20,159 nt of DNA from a bacterium. Lineage in GTDB: Bacteria > Spirochaetota > JAHITG01. Positions 6,661 through 14,359 of this stretch are shown piece by piece. The first letter of the stretch is position 1. The number at the start of each line of letters is the position of its first letter. Position numbers and translations under genes: made by a program. The notes below the pieces were generated by a model that was not told where the DNA came from, searched no databases, and worked only from the letters and a program-made list of their open reading frames with translations. The stretch is from contig JAQTRT010000019.1 in the NCBI GenBank assembly GCA_028711675.1, forward strand, positions 1 through 20,159, written 5' to 3'.

Positions 6661-9015
6661 TCATTCTTTAAGTATTTTATCAAGTTCTTCCAGTAAAGCG
6701 CGTACCGTAAACGGTTTAATCAAATATTCTTTCACCCCTAATTTTATCACCCGGGAACTATTTTCAATTTTTTCTTCAGACATGGCAATAATGGGAATAT
6801 GGTTTGTTTCATGATCGTCCTTGAACTGTTTGATCGTCATAAAACCGTCTACCTGGGGCAAGGATAAATCTAAAAGCATAATGTCGGGTTTTTCTTTTTT
6901 AGCCAAAGCTAAGCCCTGCAAAGCGTCATAGGCATTTAAAACGATGTAATTCATTTCATTTAATGCTACTGTCAGATTGGCAATGATATCAGGGTCATCA
7001 TCAATAATCAATATTTTTTTCTTCTGCATACTGGTTTGAATTTCAATTTCAATTTTTTTAATGCTGTCCAGCAGCCTGTCCAGTTCAAAAGGTTTGGTAA
7101 TATAATCCGAAACACCTAATTTATAGCCTTTTTCTTTTTCAAAGATGACCGAAATGATAACAACCGGTATGTCTTTGGTAATGGGATTTTGTTTTAAAAG
7201 CTCCAGCAGGGTGAATCCGTCCATCCCGGGCATAAGGATATCCAATGTTATTAACTGCGGCTTAAATTCAATGGCTTTTTTAACCGCATCCAGTCCGGAA
7301 TGCGCTGTTATCCCCTCATATCCTTCCTTTTCCAGATGCCCTTTTATTACCTGGACAATATCTTCGTCATCATCAACAATGAGTATCTTTTTGATGGTGT
7401 AGGTCTTATTGCCGGTAAAATCCGCAAGGGGGACAGACTTAACTGGTTTTTTCCCCGCTGATTCAATAATTTTAAAAACTTCCTTCTCTTTTATTTTCGG
7501 AAGAGTGAAGGAAAAAGTACTGCCTTTATCCTTTTTACTGTTGATCCAGATCTTTCCATGATGGGCTTCAATAATGGATTTTACGATAGCCAGACCCAGA
7601 CCTGTTCCTTCAGCGGTACGGGTGGATGAGGAATCTATCTGCCTGAATTTTTCAAAGATTATATCATGATATTTTTCCTCGATTCCGACACCGTTATCTT
7701 TGATGTTTACCTGTAAATCGCCGGACAATTCCTCAACTGTCATAAGAATAGTGCCTTTGGCAGGAGTAAATTTAATCGCATTTCCTATAAGATTGATCAA
7801 GACCTGTTTGATTTTATCGCTATCACAATAAATGTCGGTTAGAGTCCCTTGAACGGGCACATCAACAGTAATTTCCTTTTTATTGGCCAGCGGAAGAATT
7901 TCTTCTATTACGCTTTTTATTATCTCCATAATGTTGTTCGGTTTCAGGTCCATGGAAATTCCGCTTGACTCAATTTTTGAAAGGTCCAGTAAATCACTGA
8001 TCAGTTTTATTAACCGCATGGTATTGTTTTTTACGATAGTTAAAAATTTTATTTGGGAGTCTGTCAGGGGGCCTTCGGAACCCTTTAACAGCAGTTCCAC
8101 CGCTCCTTTGATAGAAGTTAAAGGCGTACGTAATTCGTGGGAAACATTGGAAACAAAATCGGATTTCATGAGTTCGATTTGTTTTTCCTTGGTGATATCA
8201 CGGAGGATAATACTGATGCATTCATCCTCAAGTTTACTCGCAGTGATGTTAACAAAAATGGATTCATTGTTCAAAGCTATGGTTTTCATAATGAAATTTT
8301 TCACGAATCCTTTTTCATCTTTCTCATACCATAATGAATTTTTCAGTAATTCCTGATCTTGTGGAATAAAAACGCTAAAAGGTTTCCCTGTTATCTCCTG
8401 TTCTTTATAGCCAAAAGTTAATTCAGCTCCTTTGTTCCAGCCTATAATATCAGCCTTTTTGTTCAGGATGATGATTGGATCAAATGAATCTTCTATGATC
8501 CTGCGGTATTTCTCTTTTGATAAGGTTAATTCCCTGGTCCTCTCCTGCACTTTCTCTTCAAGGGATTCATTGGCAAGTTTAAGTTTCTCATTTACTTCAA
8601 GCAGGCTTTTATTTAAAAAGACGATCTGTTTCTTCAATTGGATACTGTTTAAGGCTTTATCAATGGTATGGTGCATCTCATCCATGGTATAAGGTTTGGA
8701 TATAAAGTCAAAAGCCCCGAGCCTGAGACTCTGGACGGCTGTTTCTATTGTTCCATAGCCGGTAGCCATAATAACCTCTGTTTCCGGGTTTATATGTTTT
8801 ACTTCTTTTAGGACTTCTATCCCGTCCATGCCGGGCATTTTTATATCTGTAATGATGATATCTATGTCCGTTTCTTTTTTAATTATTTCTATTCCGTTCA
8901 TTCCGTTTTCCGCCGTTCTTATTATGTATCCCTGTTTCTGTAATTCATAGGACAGCAGATCTCTGATCCCTTGTTCATCATCAATAACCAGTATTTTTAT
9001 TTCTGCTTCAATCAT
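6661..9015 (-). CDS. Hybrid histidine kinase, REC-PAS-HisKA-HATPase-REC-REC
   Basis: This soluble 784-residue protein both receives and sends phosphoryl groups. REC1 (about 6-122) has acidic residues 12-13, phospho-Asp57 and Lys107, and an NtrC-like GYGTIETAV stretch. A coiled coil (about 125-165) leads to a PAS domain (about 168-278) and HisKA with His293 in VSHELRTPLT. The ATPase has Asn408/Asn412, DNGVG (440-444) and EGTGLGLA (469-476). REC2 (about 542-655) has Asp592 and Lys641; REC3 (about 667-782) has Asp716 and Lys767. All key residues are present, so all three receivers should accept phosphate. No Hpt or output domain is attached. ATG 9015 sits behind AAAGGAG. A broken kinase lies just upstream on the same strand. 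REC1 is closely similar to the receiver of the kinase at 12379. It could be a phosphorelay hub that integrates several inputs. Confidence 0.95.
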   Translation of the reverse strand: MIEAEIKILVIDDEQGIRDLLSYELQKQGYIIRTAENGMNGIEIIKKETDIDIIITDIKMPGMDGIEVLKEVKHINPETEVIMATGYGTIETAVQSLRLGAFDFISKPYTMDEMHHTIDKALNSIQLKKQIVFLNKSLLEVNEKLKLANESLEEKVQERTRELTLSKEKYRRIIEDSFDPIIILNKKADIIGWNKGAELTFGYKEQEITGKPFSVFIPQDQELLKNSLWYEKDEKGFVKNFIMKTIALNNESIFVNITASKLEDECISIILRDITKEKQIELMKSDFVSNVSHELRTPLTSIKGAVELLLKGSEGPLTDSQIKFLTIVKNNTMRLIKLISDLLDLSKIESSGISMDLKPNNIMEIIKSVIEEILPLANKKEITVDVPVQGTLTDIYCDSDKIKQVLINLIGNAIKFTPAKGTILMTVEELSGDLQVNIKDNGVGIEEKYHDIIFEKFRQIDSSSTRTAEGTGLGLAIVKSIIEAHHGKIWINSKKDKGSTFSFTLPKIKEKEVFKIIESAGKKPVKSVPLADFTGNKTYTIKKILIVDDDEDIVQVIKGHLEKEGYEGITAHSGLDAVKKAIEFKPQLITLDILMPGMDGFTLLELLKQNPITKDIPVVIISVIFEKEKGYKLGVSDYITKPFELDRLLDSIKKIEIEIQTSMQKKKILIIDDDPDIIANLTVALNEMNYIVLNAYDALQGLALAKKEKPDIMLLDLSLPQVDGFMTIKQFKDDHETNHIPIIAMSEEKIENSSRVIKLGVKEYLIKPFTVRALLEELDKILKE

Positions 9016-9062
9016 ATTCTCTCCTTTTATTGATTTCTTTATGGATCGTTTAAGCGACTTTT

Positions 9063-9480
9063 TTATTCTTTGACCGGCAGCCGGATGGTAAAAATGGCAT
9101 CTTCCCTCTGTTCCCTTTCTGACTTCTTGGGCGTAAATGATGGCTCAAATATTCTGTCCCTGTCATCCTCCTGTATCCCTTTGCCTGTGTCGGTTATGTT
9201 TATTTCAAGATAACCATCTTTTCCCCTTCCCCCTGCTCTTCAAATGATCCACCGGTTTTGACAGGATTATACTGTGTGGAGACAGTTAATTGACCCTTAC
9301 CTGACATGGCTTCAATCCGGTTCATACCCAGATTCATTATCATTTTTCAGATTTTATTCGCGACTAAACCCCTTTGCTGTTTGCCTCAGATAATAATATA
9401 TCAGTTAATATTTCTGTGGCAAGTGATTTGTAAAAAAATATTATCCGGCCGTTGGGAAAAGCCAATGATACATCCTGTGC
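9063..9480 (-). pseudogene. Broken histidine kinase, HisKA/HATPase remnant
   Basis: On the - strand one frame reads MNLGMNRIEAMSGKGQLTVST, a clear N-box region of a kinase ATPase. After a frameshift in the C/T-rich run near 9210-9235 the next frame reads EINITDTGKGI, FEPSFTPKK and FTIRLPVKE, then TAA (9065-9063). The G2 box (GTGLGLS) and surrounding residues are missing between FTPKK and FTIRLP. Upstream, ATEILTDILLSEANSKGV in a third frame resembles the segment before the N-box and ends in a stop. At least two frame changes, one internal stop and one deletion rule out a working kinase. The most similar intact relatives are the HE[LI]NNP kinases of this island. It lies 48 bases upstream of the hybrid kinase and once probably shared its transcript. 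Confidence 0.75.
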
Positions 9481-9680
9481 CGGCCTTGGCATCAGGACGT
9501 TCCATCCGTCAGCGCAGGGAGAAATGGAAAAGAGAAGTGCTGTAAAGCTTCATGATATAAAATCAGGGGAAACGGGATACTTCGCGCACAGCATATTTTT
9601 TATATAACAATATCCTTAAAAAGCTTGTCGGGGATAAAAGATCAGAGAAAAAGCAAGGAAACAGAGCAGGGAAAAAACTA
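9481..9680. other. AT-rich non-coding stretch, nothing clearly recognised
   Basis: No credible gene is visible here. On the - strand a short AVREVSRF-like stretch near 9580-9600 could be further debris of the broken kinase, but I cannot support it well. The stretch separates the - strand remnant from the + strand promoter at 9681. Confidence 0.35.
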
Positions 9681-9708
9681 TTGACATGGGATTTATTTAT
9701 TGTATTAT
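9681..9708 (+). promoter_or_regulatory. Strong sigma-70-type promoter
   Basis: TTGACA (9681-9686), a 16-base spacer and TATTAT (9703-9708) give a perfect -35 and a five-of-six -10. Transcription would start near 9715, just before the 19-codon ORF at 9734 and about 190 bases before the membrane kinase. Confidence 0.6.
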
Positions 9709-9733
9709 ATCAAATACGGAGCAGGGGGAACCA

Positions 9734-9793
9734 ATGAAGACACATATTTCAGGGGGGATCCATTGGCTGTCCGGCAGGTATCAGAAGAAGTAA
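9734..9793 (+). CDS. Possible 19-codon leader peptide
   Basis: ATG 9734 follows AGGGGG at a good distance and opens a 19-codon frame (MKTHISGGIHWLSGRYQKK) ending in TAA at 9791-9793. It lies about 20 bases after the predicted transcription start of a strong promoter. It has two His, one Trp and a basic end, and no recognised family. It may be a leader peptide controlling the kinase downstream, a tiny peptide in its own right, or a chance frame. Confidence 0.35.
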   Translation: MKTHISGGIHWLSGRYQKK

Positions 9794-9830
9794 ATTCCTA
9801 TTTAAATAAAATCTGAACAATTATCAATTA

Positions 9831-9861
9831 TTGAGTATTTTTTCAATGAGCTCATTATAAT
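9831..9861 (+). promoter_or_regulatory. Second promoter candidate with a palindromic operator
   Basis: TATAAT (9856-9861) is a perfect -10. TTGAGT (9831-9836) is the best -35, at a long 19-base spacing. The perfect 12-base palindrome AATGAGCTCATT (9845-9856) lies in the spacer and touches the -10, where a bound dimer would block polymerase. The kinase starts 45 bases further on. Confidence 0.4.
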
Positions 9862-9905
9862 GATTTTTTTCATAACATTGATACGCTGCAGAGAGATGGA
9901 AATGT

Positions 9906-11753
9906 ATGCGAATAGATAAGATGAAAAGCAGTGGTTCATTCAAGGTGAGAATCCGGGTTTTGGTCCCAATGGTAATATCAATAGTGTTTCTGTTGGGTGC
10001 ATTTGTATTTACTGTATACAGGATTCAAGACAGAAATGCTTCCAATATCGTTATGAGGAAATTGAATTCAGTAAGGCAGTTGTTCAATGCTCAGTTGGAA
10101 AGTGACGCGGGTATGATGTCTGCTGTCTTGAAACCCTTTTTTTCAGATAAGAGAATGATATCAGCACTATCCGCCAAAGACAGGAACAGCCTCCTGGGAT
10201 ACAGCAAACCTCTTTTTGAACAACTCCGTGCTGAACATAAAATAACCCACTTGTATTTTATAGGTCCGGACCGGATCAATATATTACGTGTCCATAATCC
10301 GGGGAAGTATGGTGATATTATCAGCCGTTTTACAACGCTGGAAGCTGAAAGGACCAAGAAACTATCCTATGGAATTGAACTCGGACTACTCGGAACATTC
10401 ACCCTTCGGGTTGTGGTGCCATGTTATGAGAAAGGCCGGCTGCTCGGATATGTTGAATTAGGAGAAGAGATCGACCACCTTGTAAATAAATTGAGCAGAA
10501 TTCTCAGAGTGGATGTTTACATAGCAATTAAAAAAAAATTTATCAGCAGAAAGGAATGGGAATCCGGAATGGCTATACTTAAACGCAATTCAAACTGGGA
10601 CAAGTTTCCATCCGCAGTAATCGTCAGTGAAAACCAGGAGAGCTTTCCGCGCGAACTTGCGTATTATTTACCGGAAGAACATCATGTCAGAGGGATTACC
10701 GAGGTATCATTTAAAAAAAATGGCAGATATTATCGCGCCAGATTCCAATACCTCAAGGATGTATCTGGACGGGAAGTGGGCGAGATGATAATTGTATATG
10801 ATATAACAGAGATAATCTCCTCTGGAAAATCATATGTATTCGCTTTGATTTTTATTTATCTAGCTGTAGGCGGGCTGTTATTCTTTTTTTTCTATGTATA
10901 CCTTGCCAGGGTTGAGCGGACACTGACGGCGGCTCAGAAGGAATTAACAGAGTGGAACAGGACTCTTGAAGAAAAAGTTAAGGAAAAAATCAAGGAATTG
11001 GAAAAGGTTCAAGCGAAAGTCGTTCAATCAAACAAGATGGCTGCCGTAGGGCAGTTAGCGGGCGGTATAGCACACGAAATAAACAATCCAATAGCAGTAA
11101 TCTTAGGATTTGCTCAAAGCATAGTTTACGGAGTTAAAGAAAATGATTCATTGTATATGCCATTGAAATCGATAGAACGGGAAGCCATAAGATGCAAGAA
11201 GTTAGTAGGGGATTTATTGACTTTTTCCAGGACAGGAAAAACACAGGCTGAGCTTGCAGACATAAATACGACAATAAATGATACACTGTCGTTAATAGAA
11301 GTTCAGGCGAAAGTAAAAGGAGTGGAAATTGTTAAAAATTATAGAAATGAATTACCAAATATAGCAATTAACAAGAACCAGATACAGCAGGTGATCGTAA
11401 ACCTGTGTAATAATGCCATAGACGCTTGTCAGGGCAGGCCGGAAGGCAGGAAAATAACAGTAATAACCGATGTAACCACGGAGCAAAGCTCAGCTGAAGA
11501 TAACCCCGATAAATCAGGGCCACTGCAAAATAGATTTATAATAATTTCTATTTCTGACACTGGTCAGGGGATGACCAAGGAAGTTAAACAACATATTTTC
11601 GAACCTTTTTTCACTACAAAGGAAGCAGGTGAAGGGACAGGTCTTGGCCTGAGTTTGTGTTATGAAACTATACAAAAGCATAACGGAACAATTGAAGTAA
11701 AAAGTGAATTGGGTCAAGGAACTACTTTTAAAATAAAATTACCTGTTGATTAA
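9906..11753 (+). CDS. Membrane histidine kinase with extracytoplasmic Cache-like sensor
   Basis: The 615-residue protein has two membrane segments (about 17-38 and 310-334) that frame an extracytoplasmic domain of about 270 residues. LYFIGPDRINILRVHNPGKYGD (116-137) resembles the ligand pocket side of double-Cache sensor domains. A long coiled coil (335-372) leads to HisKA with His390 in GGIAHEINNP. The ATPase has Asn499/Asn503, DTGQG (551-555), FEPFFTTK (565-572) and GEGTGLGL (575-582). A polar insert of about 20 residues (around 522-542) separates the N-box from the G1 box. From the H-box onward it closely matches the soluble kinase at 4758-6257. ATG 9906 has only a weak ribosome site; ATG 9921 is possible. 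It should sense a small extracellular molecule; the ligand is unknown. No regulator is fused; a free receiver gene follows after 231 bases. Confidence 0.93.
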   Translation: MRIDKMKSSGSFKVRIRVLVPMVISIVFLLGAFVFTVYRIQDRNASNIVMRKLNSVRQLFNAQLESDAGMMSAVLKPFFSDKRMISALSAKDRNSLLGYSKPLFEQLRAEHKITHLYFIGPDRINILRVHNPGKYGDIISRFTTLEAERTKKLSYGIELGLLGTFTLRVVVPCYEKGRLLGYVELGEEIDHLVNKLSRILRVDVYIAIKKKFISRKEWESGMAILKRNSNWDKFPSAVIVSENQESFPRELAYYLPEEHHVRGITEVSFKKNGRYYRARFQYLKDVSGREVGEMIIVYDITEIISSGKSYVFALIFIYLAVGGLLFFFFYVYLARVERTLTAAQKELTEWNRTLEEKVKEKIKELEKVQAKVVQSNKMAAVGQLAGGIAHEINNPIAVILGFAQSIVYGVKENDSLYMPLKSIEREAIRCKKLVGDLLTFSRTGKTQAELADINTTINDTLSLIEVQAKVKGVEIVKNYRNELPNIAINKNQIQQVIVNLCNNAIDACQGRPEGRKITVITDVTTEQSSAEDNPDKSGPLQNRFIIISISDTGQGMTKEVKQHIFEPFFTTKEAGEGTGLGLSLCYETIQKHNGTIEVKSELGQGTTFKIKLPVD

Positions 11754-11886
11754 AACATGAAGTGGTTTTTAATGGAAGAAATTTTAATGCCGCGGCAGTT
11801 CAATATTGTCCCCATCTTTCTGTAATATAATACCTTGATTCTAAAAAGGTGGACATTATTTTATGGATTATTACTATTAACATAAT

Positions 11887-11941
11887 ACCGTATTATACGG
11901 TAAAACTGTAATAGCATTTTAATCAGTTTTACTGTTTTACC
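11887..11941 (+). promoter_or_regulatory. Cluster of overlapping inverted repeats, operator-like
   Basis: ACCGTA (11887-11892) pairs with TACGGT (11896-11901). GTAAAACTG (11900-11908) pairs with CAGTTTTAC (11924-11932), and GGTAAAAC (11899-11906) also pairs with GTTTTACC (11934-11941). So one left arm has two alternative right arms. The cluster lies 44 bases before the receiver gene at 11985. It may be an operator, an RNA switch or an imperfect terminator; no T-run follows. Confidence 0.45.
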
Positions 11942-11984
11942 CGGCCTATATCACCAATAGTTAAAAGGGGGACAGACAGATTGT

Positions 11985-12389
11985 ATGGATGATAAGGTTA
12001 AAGAAAAAATATTAATCATTGACGATGAACAGGGAATAAGGGATTTGTTCTGTTTCCTTCTGCGGCCAAAGGGGTATGATGTTTTTACTGCGGCAGACGG
12101 GGAGGAAGGGGTGGCAATGGTGAAAAAGGAAAATTTTGGAATTATTTTCCTTGATGTCCATATGCCCAAACTACGGGGGCCGGAAGTATTAAAAATAATA
12201 AAACAGATCAATCCAAAGCAGCTGGTGATAATCTTCAGCAGCAGTTCGGATCCAAACTATGTTTTTGAAGAGAACGCTGAATCGTACGGTGCTTACCGGT
12301 GCCTTTACAAGCCTGTAGAGATCAGCCAGATACTGGGAATAATCAGCGAGGCATTGTCCCGGGAGAGGGAAAAGTCCGGTGGGAACTAA
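11985..12389 (+). CDS. Stand-alone receiver-domain response regulator
   Basis: The 134-residue product is a single receiver domain with a short charged tail and no output domain. Acidic residues lie at 13-14, phospho-Asp57 is in FLDVHMP, Ser86 sits in the SSSS stretch where Ser/Thr is required, and Lys109 is in YKP. All residues needed for phosphoryl transfer are present. The start of the domain (ILIIDDEQGIRDL) is almost identical to REC1 of the hybrid at 6661-9015. ATG 11985 is the only good start; AGGGGG lies about 13 bases upstream, a long spacing. Its end overlaps the start of the next kinase by 11 bases, so the two are translationally coupled. This is the first gene of a tightly spaced + strand run to 16,260 and beyond. 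It probably relays phosphate or binds a partner protein. Confidence 0.92.
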   Translation: MDDKVKEKILIIDDEQGIRDLFCFLLRPKGYDVFTAADGEEGVAMVKKENFGIIFLDVHMPKLRGPEVLKIIKQINPKQLVIIFSSSSDPNYVFEENAESYGAYRCLYKPVEISQILGIISEALSREREKSGGN

Positions 12390-13941
12390 AATAGTAATTA
12401 TTGATGATGAACCTGGAATAAGAGACCTGCTTTCCCGTGAATTAAAAAAGGAGGGATATGAGGTAAGAACAGCCGAGAACGGGACCATAGGTATTGAGAC
12501 TGTAAAACAGGAAAAAGAGGTTGAAATAGTCATAACCGATATTAAAATGCCGGCTATGGACGGGATAGAGGTGCTGAAGAAGGTCAAGGAAATAAATCCG
12601 GAAATAGAGGTGATTATCACCACGGCATACGGGACAATAGAAAATGCCATTGAGTGCTTAAGGGCCGGCGCGAGTGATTTCATTAATAAACCTTTTAGTA
12701 TAGATGAGTTTTCATGTAAAATTAAAAAAATTTTTGAAAAAAATAAATTAAAAGAAATAATCGCTTTATATGAAATCAGTAAAAATATTTTTTCAACTAT
12801 AGAGCTGGATAAGCTGCTGAAGATGATCATTGATTTATCCATGAAAGTGATTAAAGCGGACGATGCTTCTTTAATGCTGATGAACGAGGAGGGTAAACTG
12901 CATATCGCCATTTCTCACAGGTTAAATGAGGACATCTGGAATGAAATAGAGTTAAGACCCGGAGAACGGGTTGCCGGATGGGTGGCAGAACATAAACAAG
13001 CCGTTATTTTAACCAATGGCCTGAAAAATGATGAACGGTTCAAGAATATGGAAGGAATTAAAAACATTAAGTCAGCCCTTGTCCTTCCCGTATTCGGGAA
13101 AAAAGACCTTCTGGGGGTTCTCAACATAAACAGGATCAGTATTGATAATAATTTTACGGAAAACGACTTGCAGAAAGCAACAATATTTGTCTCGCTGGCC
13201 GCACTATCCATTGAGAATTCCAAATTATACAATAAACTTCAATCTTCCCGGGAACAGCTTGTCCACCAATCGAAGCTGGCAGCTATGGGACAGCTGGCAG
13301 CCAGTATGGTTCACGAGCTGAATAATCCATTAATGATCATAATGGCGGATATTGAATCCCTTATAGAGGAAAAGAGCCGGAGAGAATACAGGGAAATAGA
13401 CACCGCCGTCATGCAAATGAAAAGGATTATCTCCAGCCTGTCCCAGTTTTCCCGGAAAAAAGAACTGGTCTTTGAAAAGATAAAAATAGAGGAACCGTTC
13501 ATTACCCCATTCTCTTTTATCGATAAAATCTATCAGAATAAAAATATACGGTTAAAAAAAAGTATTTCTGATAATCTGTTTATTTACGGGAGTCGCGGCC
13601 ACCTTGAACAGGTCTTTGTTAATATCCTGATCAATGCCATTAAAGCCATGCCGGATGGCGGCGATCTATCCATTACAGCAAAAGTAATTATTATGAACGG
13701 TATGAAATTTATTTCCATTGAATTCAAAGATACAGGTGCCGGGATTTCGAAGACTGATCTGTCCAGGGTTTTTGAACCGTTCTTTACCACGGATAAAAAA
13801 AACGGTACGGGATTGGGTTTGTCCATCAGTTATGATATTATTAAAATGCATAAGGGTGATATTATTATAGAAAGCGAAGGAGCGGGGAAGGGTACCCTGG
13901 TAAAAGTGCTCTTCCCCGCCTGTCCTAACACAGAAAAATGA
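12379..13941 (+). CDS. REC-GAF histidine kinase
   Basis: This soluble 520-residue kinase is headed by a receiver. REC (about 4-118) has Asp9-Asp10, phospho-Asp54 and Lys104. A GAF domain (about 138-283) contains AGWVAEHKQAVI and ALVLPVFGKKDLLGVLNI, typical of small-ligand-binding GAF folds. HisKA has His312 in SMVHELNNP. The ATPase has Asn415/Asn419, DTGAG (451-455), FEPFFTT (465-471) and NGTGLGLS (475-482). Every catalytic motif is intact. GTG 12379 sits eight bases after AGGGA and overlaps the preceding receiver gene, so the pair is co-translated. A receiver placed before the kinase suggests that phosphorylation by another kinase tunes its activity. The receiver is a close paralogue of REC1 in the hybrid on the other strand. 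The GAF ligand is unknown. Confidence 0.94.
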   Translation: MGTKIVIIDDEPGIRDLLSRELKKEGYEVRTAENGTIGIETVKQEKEVEIVITDIKMPAMDGIEVLKKVKEINPEIEVIITTAYGTIENAIECLRAGASDFINKPFSIDEFSCKIKKIFEKNKLKEIIALYEISKNIFSTIELDKLLKMIIDLSMKVIKADDASLMLMNEEGKLHIAISHRLNEDIWNEIELRPGERVAGWVAEHKQAVILTNGLKNDERFKNMEGIKNIKSALVLPVFGKKDLLGVLNINRISIDNNFTENDLQKATIFVSLAALSIENSKLYNKLQSSREQLVHQSKLAAMGQLAASMVHELNNPLMIIMADIESLIEEKSRREYREIDTAVMQMKRIISSLSQFSRKKELVFEKIKIEEPFITPFSFIDKIYQNKNIRLKKSISDNLFIYGSRGHLEQVFVNILINAIKAMPDGGDLSITAKVIIMNGMKFISIEFKDTGAGISKTDLSRVFEPFFTTDKKNGTGLGLSISYDIIKMHKGDIIIESEGAGKGTLVKVLFPACPNTEK

Positions 13942-13968
13942 TTATGGTGAAATAACAGGAGACCGGCC

Positions 13969-14337
13969 ATGCAGGGGAAGAAAATATTTGTTGCGGATGA
14001 TGACAGGGATATCGTGATGATATTGAAACGATACCTGGAACTGGACGGATATTCGGTTGATTGCAGCTTTAACGGGAATGAGGCTATGGAAAAGGTTACA
14101 GGCAGTAAATTTGATCTGCTGATACTGGATGTGATGATGCAGGGGATCAACGGGTGGGAGATCTGCAAGAGAGTAAAAACAGACCCGCAAACCAGGGAGA
14201 TACCTGTAATCATTTTATCCGCTAAGTCCCAGGACACAGATGCTTTGATGAGCTTTAAATGCGGAGCTGACCAGTATGTCGTTAAGCCTTTTGATTATAA
14301 TGAATTATCAATTATTATAAAAAGGCTGATACAATAA
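13969..14337 (+). CDS. Stand-alone receiver-domain response regulator
   Basis: The 122-residue product is one complete receiver domain without an output domain. Acidic residues lie at 10-12, phospho-Asp54 is in LILDVMM, Ser84 is the switch residue and Lys106 is in VVKPF. LDVMMQGINGWE replaces the common MP motif after the Asp with MQ, a small deviation near the active site. ATG 13969 follows ACAGGAGA at good spacing. It starts 27 bases after the REC-GAF kinase and ends 22 bases before the next kinase. That placement suggests it carries phosphate between, or from, the two. Single-domain receivers usually act by protein contact or as phosphate sinks; which applies here cannot be told. Confidence 0.93.
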   Translation: MQGKKIFVADDDRDIVMILKRYLELDGYSVDCSFNGNEAMEKVTGSKFDLLILDVMMQGINGWEICKRVKTDPQTREIPVIILSAKSQDTDALMSFKCGADQYVVKPFDYNELSIIIKRLIQ

Positions 14338-14359
14338 GCGTGGGGCAACATACAATATT

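Noticed and set aside
6457..6696. 79-codon + strand frame
   Set aside because: It runs into the end of the hybrid kinase on the other strand and through the terminator hairpin; no family resemblance.
9306..9545. 79-codon + strand frame
   Set aside because: It lies antisense to the broken kinase, whose N-box is readable on the - strand; no ribosome site or domain.
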